Program-made: the position numbers and the translations under genes
The notes under the pieces: generated by a model
Told to the model about the DNA's origin: nothing
What the model saw: the letters and a program-made list of their open reading frames with translations, nothing else
The model's database searches: none
NCBI GenBank assembly: GCA_033439765.1
Contig: JAULSN010000008.1
Coordinates: 2,790,001-2,854,000 of the forward strand
Reading direction: 5' to 3'
Source: Lasiosphaeria ovina
Lineage: Eukaryota > Ascomycota > Sordariomycetes > Sordariales > Lasiosphaeriaceae
Length of the DNA stretch: 64,000 nt
In this document: piece by piece, positions 31,820-43,576 of the stretch
How positions within the stretch are numbered: the stretch's first letter is position 1
Layout of the letters: each line of letters starts with the position of its first letter

Positions 31820-32239
31820 ATGTCGCCATCCAATAAGCCACTCCGCCAGCTGGCCGCCGAGAAGCTGCACGGCGAGGGCGCGAACCCGAGCCAGCTGGGC
31901 GACCCGATCAGCATGAAAGCCGAGACAAGCGACGAGACGTCGCGGAAGGAGACGGGCGGCGCCAGCGACGACGTGGGGTTCCCGAAGACGGTGCGCACGC
32001 CGCCGCCGTCGTCGGGCGGGTCGCACGAGGAGAAGAAGCTCCGCGGGGGCCACCACGTGCGTGGCATGATGACGGACGAGATCCGCGAGGGCCGGGCGCC
32101 GCCGCCGAGCAAGAGCCTCGAGGGCGACGCGACGAGCCTCAAGGCCGAGAAGACCGCCGGCGCGGACCCTGCCGACCACGACAACGGACCTGGGGCTAAC
32201 CGGGGGAGCGGAGGCAAGGCTAGGGGCTCCAAGATCTGA
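31820..32239 (+). CDS. Small disordered protein, function unknown
   Basis: Single-exon frame of 139 codons from ATG 31820 to TGA 32239. The product is hydrophilic and low in hydrophobic residues, rich in Ser, Gly, Glu, Lys and Pro, with no signal peptide, membrane span or known motif. It opens MSPSNKPLRQLAAEKLHGEG and holds two S-L/M-K-A-E phrases (ISMKAETSD and TSLKAEKTA), a possible internal duplication. The codon third positions are strongly G/C, as in the firm genes nearby, which supports a real gene. Short conserved disordered proteins of this sort are common in Pezizomycotina; I cannot name it. A (AC)18 run lies directly before the start. Confidence 0.65.
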   Translation: MSPSNKPLRQLAAEKLHGEGANPSQLGDPISMKAETSDETSRKETGGASDDVGFPKTVRTPPPSSGGSHEEKKLRGGHHVRGMMTDEIREGRAPPPSKSLEGDATSLKAEKTAGADPADHDNGPGANRGSGGKARGSKI

Positions 32240-32507
32240 GGTCTGGCGTGGAGATGGACTTCCCCAGCATTGCAAGCCAGCTACATATCGGGGGATTTAT
32301 GCAAATCTCGGAACGGGAGTTATAGAAAGAAGATGGCTATGGCTAGAATCTCATTAATACAGTTCTTGTTAATATCTTCAACAGTTTTGCGAAGCTCCAT
32401 GTTGACCCATAGTCAACGATTCCGTTATTCGTTGCGCAAGGGTGCGGACATGCAGCGTTCAATACCACCGAGATAACTGCAGACAAACAGTCCAGCAGCA
32501 AGTCACC

Positions 32508-33302
32508 CTAGAAGCGTCCCGGATCCGTTCTTGTACCATCAGGCTCTATTGAGAACTCCTTCTTGTACCCGTAGCCTCTGTCTAAATCCATCACCTTAGC
32601 GTCGTAATCCAGCCGATACACAGGTATCCGCCGGGGCCACTTCTTTCCTAAGAGCTCCCTTACAGTTGGTTTTCTTCGTGGATAGTTGGGCACTTCCAGC
32701 TTCGGCACGGGTTCTTGCTCCCAGCCCTCGACCAGCGCGGTCACGGCCTGGAAGATGCCGTGGGGCGCCGTTTCCTCGATCACGGCGCGGCAGCGGTTCG
32801 AGACCTTGCTGAGCACGAACTCGGACACGGCGTGGTTGGCGCGCGAAGACGGCCGCCCCGTGCCGATGGCGAGGCGCGCCCAGGGGTAGTTGCGGCACCT
32901 CATAGACTCGTGCAGGCTCTTGACGCCGTTGTGGCCGCGCGGGCTCTGTCCCCAGGCCCGTGTCTTGATCGCGCCCAGCTCGGCCTCCAGCTCGTCGTGC
33001 ACGACAATCAGCGCCGTATCGGTGAGCTGGAGATCGTTATCTTTGACGTAGTTTGTGAACGCTCTGTTGAGCCACTTCCCCGAGTAGTTCATGACCGACG
33101 GGCTCTGCCATAGTGTGATTCGCGGACCGACCGACGTGAGGGTGTACTGGCTGCCGACCTTCTCGGGCGTGAAGGGTGGTTGGTCGTGTGTTAATGATTT
33201 TTGTAACGCTTCGAGCGCAATGTGCCCTATGGAATGATACGTGTCTCGGTATTGGCCAGGATTCCCGAGGCTGGTAATAACGATACGCTTGATGCTTGTC
33301 AT
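32508..33302 (-). CDS. PTH1: Peptidyl-tRNA hydrolase (Pth1 type)
   Basis: Single-exon frame, ATG at 33302, TAG at 32508; 264 residues. Pth cleaves the ester bond of peptidyl-tRNA released from stalled ribosomes, freeing tRNA. The bacterial-type active site is present: SLGNPGQYRDTYHSIGH (Asn14, catalytic-type His23), MNYSGK (Asn72), VVHDELE (Asp103) and RGHNGVKS (Asn125). A tail of about 60 residues beyond the core (PRRKPTVRELLGKKWPRR) is basic and longer than in bacteria. Fungal Pth1 usually serves mitochondria, but no strong presequence is visible. It is divergent from the RVS161-type gene with about 680 nt between the two starts, so they may share a promoter region. Confidence 0.92.
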   Translation of the reverse strand: MTSIKRIVITSLGNPGQYRDTYHSIGHIALEALQKSLTHDQPPFTPEKVGSQYTLTSVGPRITLWQSPSVMNYSGKWLNRAFTNYVKDNDLQLTDTALIVVHDELEAELGAIKTRAWGQSPRGHNGVKSLHESMRCRNYPWARLAIGTGRPSSRANHAVSEFVLSKVSNRCRAVIEETAPHGIFQAVTALVEGWEQEPVPKLEVPNYPRRKPTVRELLGKKWPRRIPVYRLDYDAKVMDLDRGYGYKKEFSIEPDGTRTDPGRF

Positions 33303-33979
33303 TTTTGCGATTGTTCAAGCCGGCGAGTATCGCGGGCTTGCGAGCTTGGTTTGTCGTCGTGCTTGTCGCCCGGTGGATATCGATCTCGGTTTTCGCAGAT
33401 TGCAAGTTGAAGTCGCGGGAGGGTGCGTGCAGAGACGTTAAAGACAGAACATCCCATGACTTGCTCGGTAATCAGTTCAGTGTTGTTGCTACCCAGTCTC
33501 TAAAGTGCCACCCTCGAGAATTGGAAATCGCTGTCGAAAAGCCCAGAAGGGGAGCTGCTGCGCATTGGCCCCCTAGCACCCTGTGCTTACTGTTCTGGGC
33601 TTGCCTGCCTGCCGAGGGGTGGCTTTGCAATGCCGCCTGTGCCACACTTGCTGTCGCGCTGGAATTGGGATCGGGGAAATTGTTTGGGCGGGGAATCGGG
33701 AATCAGCGGACGGCACCGCCACACTCAACGTCGTCACCCCTCCGCAAACCCGCTGTCCCCTTCCCAAGCCAGGCACGACAAGGATCCGCGAACTTGCCGG
33801 CAGTCATCATTCTTGCGGTTTGCTTTTTCGGCCCGGCCCTCTCGACACCAGCAGACGACAGCTACATCGCCAAACTATTGGAGCGCACGAGCTCTACGGC
33901 AATACTCAGCATTCTTGATTTTTATTTTCGCTCATATTTCCACATCGCCCTTGACCCGAGAACCCGCAGTTTGCCCATC
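33303..33979. promoter_or_regulatory. Bidirectional promoter region
   Basis: 677 nt separate the starts of PTH1 (minus) and the RVS161-type gene (plus). It must contain both promoters and leaders. No specific site was identified. Confidence 0.55.
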
Positions 33980-35133
33980 ATGTCGTGGGCAGGTATGCAC
34001 GCCCCGCCACGGCCGCAACCACCAATAAATGTGTCTAACATGTATTGCCTTCTCTCTTTGCAGGCTTCAAGAAGAATGTCAACCGCGCGACGACGCAGGT
34101 GATGATGAAGACAGGTTCGTCACCCTTTCTTGTTTTGTGTGCCGACCCCTCACCTCTGAAGGTGGCTAAACCGAGGTTCCGATAGGTCATGTCGAGAAAA
34201 CGAACGACCGCGACTACGAGGTTGAGGAGAGGTACGACATCTTGCGGAGGGGCTGGGCGACGGCCAGAAGCTAAACTTTTCGACAGGCGGTTCAGGACCA
34301 TGGAGGCGGCGTCACTACGGCTGCAGAAGGAGGCGAAGGGATACCTCGATTCTCTACGAGGTAAATGGCCAGCAAGCAGGAGGGCAAGCACGACGACAAG
34401 AGAGAGCACTAGCTAACCTTGCGTGTAGCGATGACGGCCTCACAAATGCGGATTGCCGAGACGATCGACGCTTTCTACGGCGACGCCGGGGCTAAGGACG
34501 GCGTCAGCAGGAGCTACAAGCAGGCCGTCGAAGACCTCGACGCGGAAACGATCAAGGCCTTGGACGGGCCGTACCGGACGACGGTGCTGGAGCCCATTAC
34601 GCGCTTCTGCGCCTACTTTCCCGACGTGAATGAGTGTACGTAGGCCCGCTGTTCTGCCGGATTTAAAACACCCCTTCTCTCGTCTTCTCCCCTAAGCACC
34701 ACGTGCGTCCTCTAACATGATCCAACCCCCCGAGACAGGCATCAAGAAACGCGGTCATAAACTACTCGACTACGACGCCCTGCGCGCCAAGGTCAAGAAG
34801 CTCGTCGAGAAGCCCGACAAGGACGTGACCAAGCTCCCGCGGGCCGAAAAGGAGATGGACATGGCCAAGGCAGCGTACGAACAGCTCAACGAACAATTGT
34901 GCACGGAGCTGCCGCAGCTCATTGATCTCCGCGTGCCCTACCTCGACCCGTCGTTCGAGGCGCTCGTCAAGATCCAGCTGCGCTTCTGCGCCGAGGCGTA
35001 CAGCAGGATGGCGCAGGTGCAGCAATACCTCGACGCCGACACGCGGGAGCAGTACGCCCAGGGCCACCTGGACAGCAGGGTCGAGCAGGTGCTGCAGGAG
35101 ATAAGAGAACTGAGCATCAGCGGGACCGTCTGA
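33980..35133 (+). CDS. RVS161: BAR-domain protein, Rvs161/Hob3 type
   Basis: Six exons: 33980-33992, 34064-34114, 34186-34231, 34287-34360, 34429-34635 and 34739-35133; 261 residues, against 265 in yeast Rvs161. The first exon is only 13 nt (M-S-W-A plus one base). The reading starts MSWAGFKKNVNRATTQVMMK, then KTNDRDYEVEERRFRTMEAA, SQMRIAETIDAFYGD and NECIKKRGHKLLDYD, all hallmarks of the N-BAR domain of this family; there is no SH3 domain, as expected for the Rvs161 partner. The protein dimerises with Rvs167-type amphiphysins on curved membrane at endocytic sites and cell fusion sites. All six splice borders keep phase. A high-confidence housekeeping gene. Confidence 0.93.
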
Positions 35134-38100
35134 GAGGTATTGGTTCGGGAAGCCAGCGGAAGTACGGCCAACAGAGGAGAAAACGGAACTACGGGCTTTT
35201 TATTTTTACGGCGTATGAGATATGACATTGATAATTGTGGGGAGCCTGGGGCGAGACAGATTTGGCGTGAGACCCGTGGTCAACAGTCGTCCGCGTTTTT
35301 CTGTGCTTGCCGACGAGCATGTATTTGGAGGGACACCTTTGCCAAGGCAGGGCTATCCTGCACGAGGGCGTTTGTAACAGTATAGCATCATTAGATCCTT
35401 TGTCAATGGCGGCACCTTAAGCTTTTGGACAGACGGAGTACGAAGTACTGGTGTTAAGATCCAGTGGTTTCTGCAGAGGCTTGACTAGTACTAGGATGCA
35501 TGTACGAAATATCCGTACAAGCTTTGCTAACATCTGTATTGACAGATATTCAGGATCCAGAGAAGCAAAGGTCCATAGCGGGAGGTCAAGTCCGCAAGCT
35601 TGATCACTGTTGGGCAAGACACAACAGGATGAACTCAGTGCCGGGCTAGTTATCCGTACTTTCCCCTTCCTTGTCGTCATAAAGCTGCGTGTCCGTATAT
35701 GGAAATCTGGTGCAGCGAGGCCGTGGTCGGAACGCCCCGGTATCAACTTTGATGCACAGATGTGGGACCCCACCTTGGTGTTTCATGAACTGGACAGGTA
35801 TTCTATGCATTCAAGGTCTATCCAGACGCCGCCGCATTGAGTCTAGAGACATTGCAAACCCAAGCAGTTCGGGACTGCGAATGACGGGCGCGTGGTGGAT
35901 CGTTGACGACAAGCCCAGACACAGACAGGCATTCTCGGAAGCATCCCCGGAGCGAGGACGAATAATTACCAACTAGATCAGCGCGCGGATCTGAGCGGAT
36001 GTGATCTTCGATATGAGGGATAGAAGGGACATGTGCTGGAACACGGCATTTGGCAGTCTTGGCATCCAAAGATAGATCACCGCGCGCATAAGAGATCAGC
36101 CCTGCAACGAGGGCCCCACGAGAACGAGACGGTGACGAGGCGCTAGCAACAACGCGCACGTGCTAGAAGTCGCAATTTGGGCGACGGTTTGTTCCGGCCG
36201 ACACCAGAGACAGACAAGGCTTTCTCTACTGCAACGTGTGTGACGATGTTTTAGGTTGTTTGCCTGTTGGGTAACCACACCGAGGCTCAGGCGTTTCCAG
36301 TCGGTCGCCGTGTCTTTCCAGCCAAAGACAAATAAATCATCGGATCCGAATCGTGATAAAAAAAATTAAAAAAAGGAGCTGGCGGCAGAAAATGTTCCCC
36401 GTTGATTGGATTAGCGGCTCGCCGACACAAGCCGGCCCAGCCGGCGGGAACGCGACGATTGGAGGTACCCTGTTGAGGCTGAAACAGATCGCACCCAAGC
36501 CAGAACCCGCTTTCCGGGGCGGTTTGACCACAGCTTAAAATCGCAAGGTCTGGCTTAGCGTGACGCAAAAGGGGGAATGCGTTTCGGGACTTGCCATGGC
36601 CTGGCCACACGATTGGCGACCAAGGAGAGGCACATGGGTTTTGGCGGCTCTGCAGCGTTAAGTCTGAGCGCCGGGGCCCGGTGAAGATGTTGTGAGATGG
36701 TGGCTTTTTCTGGTTTCCATTTTTACACCTTGGCGTCAAAAAGCTCAGGGCAGCTCTTTCTCGCCTGCTTGGGCCCTCGATCATTCGATGCCGCCGGACT
36801 GGCATACGGAATACTAAGCGCGAACCCGTCGGCGCCAAAGTCCGAGAGTCTCTGATCAATGGAATTGGGATAGTATTACGGCATCGCAGGAGATGGCATG
36901 GGATTAGTCGCACACCACTTGCATTCTTTTCGGGCCGGAATTCCAGCGCCCAGAGTCCTCTTTGAAGAAGGTGCATGTCGTGATGTGCAGCCATGGCAGT
37001 CATGGCGAGAGGGGGATACGGTAGCTCTTTTAGGCTATTGCACCGCGAACATGTGGGTGGGGGAGACATTTGGCGGCCCGAAGACAAATCGCGGCCGAGA
37101 CGAGATTGCAACGACAAGCGCATGACGGTGGCCACTGATCTCCAGGTGGTGGACGTCCTTTTCCGAGCGATGCCCAGCCAGCTCCGATCCTCGAGCTCGT
37201 GTGGGAGTTTTCTTTGAAGCGCATCCGCAGGTCCATCGCATCGTCCCATCGAAACACGCCGAGAAACGTATCTGCTGAGATGACACGCTAGCCAGAGGCG
37301 AATGTGGACTGTGGACTGTGGACTTGTATGCTGCGCCTCCTCAAAATCGGGAACCGCTTGGCTGGGGAGTCCCAGAACGACCCTGTCATGCTGCTATTTT
37401 CCGGGGTCCAGGAACCAGCGACTCTGATGCAACAGCAGCTAAATGGTCGCAAAGACGGCCGCTGCTTGCCATACAACGCAGAAACCGTCCCACTGAGCGT
37501 TTCGATCAGGCAAACAGGAGAGCTAAGGCTGGGGTCCTTGTGGACTCGCGCGCCTTCCTTATCCGTATCTGACGTTCAATTGAGAAGGTGCCCCAAGTGC
37601 AGCGCGCCGGCGCCGTGGTCCGCCAGTCGCCATTATTCGCCAGAGCAACTACGACAAATGGAAGATTGCGCGTTTAAATGGGCAGGTTGGGCGGGCGGCG
37701 CCGGGTGCTGCATGTTGGTTCACTGGTTCCCTCGGGCAGTCCGTCACCGAAGGAATATTGCGTGGTGCAGTATGTGTGTACATATATTCATACAGTATCT
37801 GCCCCCTTAAGCGGTCTATTAATGAACATGGTCCATGGGGCGATACGTAACGGTATCGCCATGGCAATGAAATGGTGCAGTGGTTGCTGCCAGTGTGGAT
37901 GTGTGAGTTTGCGCGTCGCACCTTCCACACTCCGGCTTTCTGGGCAGCTGCGCACCTAGGAAAGAGAATCGCACTTGGAGGATAAAATTATTTTCCCCCT
38001 TCGGTTAGATTTCCCGGGATGGGGTATTGTTGTCATGGTGTGCGCACCATTACGACCTGGACCGTTGCCCCGCTCTACGGCCGTGTTAGTGGCATTGACG

Positions 38101-38728
38101 TTGACTTGACCCCTGCAGCAGGTGCAGGTGTGCCTTAGCGCTCTGCAAGCACTGAGTGGGAATCGTGGGAAATCAGTGGCCCGTCTGAAGTGGCCCCCTC
38201 CGCCCCTGGTTGCAGCGATAAGACTGGCTTAAACTGGGGATCTCAATTCACCCGTTTTTGCGGCGTCGCAAGAAAAAGATACATCTTCCAGGTATTGCCA
38301 CCGCACCGCGTCCACTCCTTTGCTCTGCTATCGGTACATATCAAGCCTTTCTCCCACCTGCCCCCTTTGTACGCCTCTTGGTCTCTGTTTTTTGATCTTG
38401 TGTCTGCCACTTCACTTTGGTTACCTGCAGGAATCTGGGCCAGGCAGCTTTGGACCGAGACGCAATACGTGGGTGCTACATTGCAATCCCAGAAGCCGTC
38501 GCACTCATTACAGCATCACACCAACCACCCCTGACGTATTCCCGGAGGTTGGAAAGCCCAACCTTTTCGACTGCCATCTCCTGTGCCGGCCACCACAAAA
38601 TATACATTTAGCGTCTGGATTTGCAACAGTCGCCGTTGTCCCTCCATTCCTCTCTACACACCCGTCCGTCCTGCAGTCTACATACAACAGTCAAGACTCC
38701 TCGTTGCTATCGAACACCGTCGCCCAAC
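35134..38728. other. Long intergenic region
   Basis: 3.6 kb without a recognisable gene. A 320-codon minus frame at 36287-37249 was rejected. An A-run at 36358-36374 and direct repeats of GTGGACT at 37302-37324 (TGTGGACTGTGGACTGTGGACT) are visible. The last part, rich in CT from about 38,300, is probably the leader of the next gene. Confidence 0.5.
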
Positions 38729-40230
38729 ATGAATATCACCAAAAAGTTTGACCGCGCCTTCCAATGGGCGGGCGAGAAGATGGGCTCCGAAGCCAAGACC
38801 ACGATGCCAGAAGACTTCAAGCAACTCGAAACCGAAATGGCGCTCAGATTTGACGGTAAGTCTGCACATGGGTTTGTCGCTGCTGCAATAGCATGTGTCC
38901 CTTGCTAACCCGGTTCATCTGCACAGGCATGGAGCGCATGCAAAAGTCGATGAACATGTATGTCAAATGGCTTGGCCGCCGCGGAGAGCTCGGCGACGAC
39001 AAGGAGAAGGGTCTCCCAGCTAGCTACTTGGGCCGCACCATGATCGCCCACGGCGAGGAGTTTCAGTCAGACTCGGAATTCGGCAACTGTTTAATAGCAA
39101 TGGGCCGCGCCAACGAGCGGGTATCTGGTATCCAGGAGTCGTTTGTCAACGAAGCAACCGCTACGTGGCTCGAGTCCCTGGAGAGGTCTCTGGCCATGAT
39201 GAAAGAGTACCAGGTTAGTGCCCACACACCTCCGCAGTCACCACAACTATGTCGCTGACAGACCGCCCAGGCCTCACGCAAGAAGCTCGAGAGTCGCCGT
39301 CTAGCCTACGACGCGAGCATAACCAAGATGCAAAAGTCGAAGCGGGATGATTTCCGCCTTGAGGAAGAGCTCCGCACTGCCAAGGCCAAATACGAGGAGT
39401 CCTCGGAAGACGTCTTGCGCCGCATGCAGGACATCAGGGACGCCGAGGTCGATAGCGTGCGGGACTTGACGCAGTTTATGGATGCTGAGCTCGACTACCA
39501 TGAGAGGTGCGCTGAGGAGCTCAGACGCGTGCGCAACAACTGGGCCGGAACAGCAATGGCCGGTGTATCCAGCAGCTATGGCAGCGCCGTTGAACGTCGC
39601 CCCACGGGCAGAAGCCGATCAAACACGGCGCGCAGTTACACGGAGCGACTTTCGCGGACCAATAGCCGCAACATCTACGAAGCCGACGAGATGGAGCCTG
39701 ACGTCGCGCCACCCGTCCGCATGCCCATCCGCAGCAACACATCTCGAGTGGGCCTCTCTGTGCAGCCGCAGAACCAGCAGCACCAAGATGCCCCGATCCG
39801 CCCAACTATTAGCAAAGCGAACACCTTCCAGGGCGGAGCAAGCCTGGACCGTGAACGCATCGGTGGGCGCATCTCTGGTGCAAACACACCCACCTCAAAC
39901 TACGCGGTAGTCAACCAGAACGTCGGCCCCAACGTCGGAACCCTGCGCAATCAGCTGCGTCCTGTCAGCAGGATCGTAACGACGAGAGATGACGTCTTTG
40001 GGGATCGCGACCGCGACGACGACACTACCAGCGACAGCGGGAGTCCAGACTGGGCCAACCGCAGCGAGAGCCCGGCCACAAGTGTCGGCAGCTTGAGTCG
40101 CACTTCCAGTCATGTCGGGGTGAGCGGCAACGGCGGTTTGGGATCACGCAAGGCGCCGCCCCCGCCCCCGCCAAGCCGTTCCAAGAAGCCCGCGCCTCCT
40201 GTTCCGGCAAGACGAGAACTCGGATACTAG
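38729..40230 (+). CDS. BAR-domain protein with proline-rich tail
   Basis: Exons 38729-38855, 38927-39213 and 39271-40230; 457 residues. Residues 1-275 form a BAR domain: MNITKKFDRAFQWAGEKMG (amphipathic start), LGRRGELGDDKEKGLPASYLGRTM, then long charged helices with KKLESRRLAYDA and RMQDIRDAEVDSVRDLTQFMDAELDYHERC, a segment conserved in endophilin-like proteins. The rest is disordered, Ser/Arg-rich, with R-S-N-T motifs that look like phosphorylation sites, and ends in PPPPPPSRSKKPAPPVPARR, a class-type SH3 ligand. It has no SH3 domain of its own, so it probably bends membrane and recruits an SH3 partner. Third exon could start nine bases earlier (39262). It lies 3.6 kb downstream of the other BAR gene, on the same strand. 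Confidence 0.85.
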
Positions 40231-41100
40231 ATGTGCCGCCACGACGCCTAGCATGGAGCTGCCAGTGCGTATCGGTCGATGCACTGAGTTCGCTGTCTAT
40301 CCTGGACATGTTTAGCAACATCTCGGACAGAATATTAGGCTTTGCGGGGGGTGAGCTGGACTCGACAGCAGGCAAAGAGTATCCCTTTGCTCTCATGCCT
40401 TGTCGTTTAATTCTTTAAGGAGAAGAATTGTATTAACAGAGAAGGGAGTTGTGGTTATTGGTGCTAGCGTGTTAATTATGGGCGGCGCTCGGTTGTTGGT
40501 GAGGTGGTTGCCATGTTGATTAGCCTCAGTGGGGCTGGATGGACTGGATCCGCAACCTGGTGGGAAGGCGTTTATCCTCAAGCTTTTTGGAGCTTTAGAC
40601 TTTTAAGTGTAATCCTGTTAACCCGAACTACGTAGATTATGAACGAAAGTATCACTTACATAAATAGCTCTCGTCCCCTTGTTGTGTGAATTTTGGCCTC
40701 CGTCTCTCCGCTCTCTGAACCGTTGACGGCCCGTGATCACAGCGCACAGACCTTTTTTGGGTCTAACAGGAGCCCCACTTCGGGGCTTTCCTTGTCAAAC
40801 TGGACCCCAATTCCATCCACTCTTCGAGGCCGGGAAGTCGCCAAGCTCCCCCCTCCATCGCAGTGCAGCAACTCAAAAAACAGCTACCTCGACGTCCAGA
40901 AAAAAGGGTCGAGCTTACTGCGACGGTAGCGTCTGCGCCTTATTTTTGTTGACAAATTCTGCTCGATTGACCCGAAATGCGATCAAATTCGACCGCCCAA
41001 ATTACACTTTAGCCCTCCTCTCGAACCATCGCTCCGAGCTACAATCCAGTCGCCTGCGCACCCCTCCACCCAACCCGCGGGGCCGTCACCCTCGCCAGCC
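40231..41100. other. Intergenic, likely cyclin H promoter
   Basis: No gene seen. CT-rich toward 41,100. Confidence 0.5.
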
Positions 41101-42653
41101 ATGGCCTCCGAAGATGCGCGATATCGGCTCTCGTCGCAATACCGGCTATGGTCCTTCTCTCGCGCGGAGCTAGCATCGCTGCGCGAGAAGTCCAACTCCC
41201 TGGCGCGGGCGAGCATCTCGGAGCGCCTCTCCCGGGCGTCGTCTTCATCGGACAAGAACAATAATGATCGGTCCGCCTCGACGTCGAATGCGAACACGCC
41301 CGACCCGGACGGCGCGTCTTTCCGCCTGCCCGAGTTCCTGACAGTCGCCGACGAGTCTCTAATGACTACCTTCTACACGACGCAGCTGCTGGGCGCCGGC
41401 AGCGCCACGGGGTTGTCAGACGAAATCTGCGCCACGGCCGCCGCCTTCTTCCGCAGGTTCTACATCACCAACAGCATCATGACATACTCCCCGCAGGACA
41501 TGATGATTGTCGCTCTCTTTTTTGCCTGCAAGGCAGAAGGGTGGTTTACGAGGGTTACGGAGTGAGTCAGGCCCCCTTCCGCTTCCGTCCCGGCCACTCT
41601 CTTGACTGCGAGTTCTGAGTTCTGCCATGGCACGAGGGGTTGGAGAGGGATTTCGAAGGGTAGCCCGGGAAGAATTCCAGAATAGACTGCTGACCAAGAG
41701 TGTTGCCACCTAGCTTTCTCAAAATGGGCTCTTTTCAAAGTCTAAAAAAGCAACCTGAGGACATCCTCGCCGGCGAATTTCTGTTTTGTCAAGGCATCCG
41801 CTTTGCGTTTGATGTCAGGCACCCTTTTCGCCCGCTTATAGGCGCCGGGATGGAGCTCCGAAGGCTCGGCGATATCAAGGTAGGTCAAATTACTCCCGCT
41901 CCGTGCCCATAAATCTATACCATTGTTTGGCCCGGTTGCTGACATTTCTTATTGACAGGAGGAACGTATCCGAGCTGCCGAGGAGCGTGCTAAGTCGATA
42001 CTGAGATTCAGCTCGTTGGCCACCGACGCCTACTTCCACTACACACCGAGCCAGATCATGCTGGCCGCGTTATCGCTTGCCGATCGCGAGCTGGCAGAAC
42101 GACTTATACATGAAACCTTCCACCATATCACCCCGCCAGCTGACAACGGCACGCCTGCGAATGGTGGCGATGGTGCACCGAAGGATAGTCGTCAGCCCAA
42201 GGGCGAAAACAAAGAAGCCATCATAGGGCAAGAGATCCGGGACAAGGTACTCGGGGCCATCGAAGCGTGCAGGGAGATTATGGCGCATGAAATGCCGGAA
42301 CGAAGCAAAGAACACTGGCAGAGCGTAAGCTGCAACCCTACTACCCCTGCCTCAGTCGTACTTCTCAGGCCCGTCTCTAACAATTGCCACAGATAGACAT
42401 GTACCAAGACCTGATTCTTCCCATCAAGAAGAAGCTCAAAAAGTGTCGCGACCCGGACCGCTCGAACCTTGTTGCGCTACAAAGAGCACGGCGCGAAACG
42501 GCCCTCAAGAAGGGAGACTCCGAAGACGGAGACCCGGAAGACCGCGGAGGGACGGTCGACGACGACGCCGCCGTGTTTGGCGAAGCGACCCGAGACGCCA
42601 AGAGACGAAAGGTCGCCAAGGGTCTCGACGACCCGTTTGGAGGACCCCTGTGA
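41101..42653 (+). CDS. CCL1: Cyclin H, TFIIH/CAK subunit
   Basis: Exons 41101-41561, 41714-41879, 41959-42324 and 42393-42653; 417 residues, all borders in phase. Begins MASEDARYRLSSQYRLWSFS, the typical cyclin H N-terminal helix. The first cyclin box includes FFRRFYITNSIMTYSPQDMM (about 120-139) and FFACKAEG; exon 2 gives PEDILAGEFLFCQGIRFAFDV and RHPFRPLIG; exon 3 the second box with YTPSQIMLAALSLADRE. Cyclin H activates Cdk7 (Kin28-type) within TFIIH for RNA polymerase II CTD phosphorylation and acts as CDK-activating kinase cyclin. The long Ser-rich insert at 40-75 and acidic/basic tail are usual in filamentous fungi. Confidence 0.92.
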
Positions 42654-43576
42654 TTTTGGGAGGGGTGGCGCAAATCGGGTGGAAGGGGTGCGGCGTAGGC
42701 GCGGGTGTAAGGCAAAGTCGTCGGCCTAGGACGAAGCAGGTGCGGCAGGGTCGTCAGATTGAGGCACGGCAAGGGACGGACGATAGCATAATCGGACGTT
42801 CTTTGCACATTGTATAGGTACGCATATTATTGATGGCTGGCGTTTACAGGGCGAATTGCCTTTTCAGGGGGCTGCGTTGTTTTAGATAGAGTGGGGCTGC
42901 ACATGGGCAAGGAAAAGTTTACGAATGACGCGGAACTCTGGTCGAGGCGTTCATCACGGCCGCGTATATAAAATGTACTGTGGCACAATTATTTTACCTA
43001 TCCACATTGGCATCGTCTCTCCAAGTCTTTCAACTTTAACTGTTCATTAGATCGATAACTACTGCCGATATCTTTGGTTTGTATTTTTCGGTCACGGGCT
43101 TTGTTTACTACCCCTTTTTATCGTCGGAACCGTAATATTGTTGTTGTTGTAAATACACCTGCTTTCATGGTTGAATATTGAGAATCTTTTCTTATTCTTT
43201 CTTTCGCGGGTTAGTTTTTCTTTAGGTCAATACTCTAAGATATTACTATAGACTCAATTCTGCCGGCAAACTTACAGACAGGTAACTAGGTATATTCCTT
43301 TGTCGAGTAGGATGAAATGACAGATACCGCAAAACTCACGTTAATAATACGCATTCCAACTACTGATACAAAGAGATAAAAGTACGGTTCTTAAGGGCAA
43401 TCGTGCGCGTGCGCCGCGAACGGTCTTTGGCGGCTTAAGGGGGGATGAGGAATGAAATCGCAAATATTATGGGTAAAAGACTGATTACCAGCTCTATATT
43501 CAATTTCTAGCTTAACACCAAAGTCTACTCTGCCGTCTATCGTCTTCATGGTCCCTCATATGGGGTCTCATCATAT
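42654..43576. other. Convergent intergenic region
   Basis: Between the 3' ends of cyclin H and the methyltransferase. AT-rich from about 42,960 to 43,380. No gene seen. Confidence 0.55.

Noticed and set aside
36287..37249. 320-codon minus-strand frame
   Set aside because: Rich in Arg, Pro, Cys and Ser with no domain pattern or conserved block; crosses A-runs; looks like chance openness.
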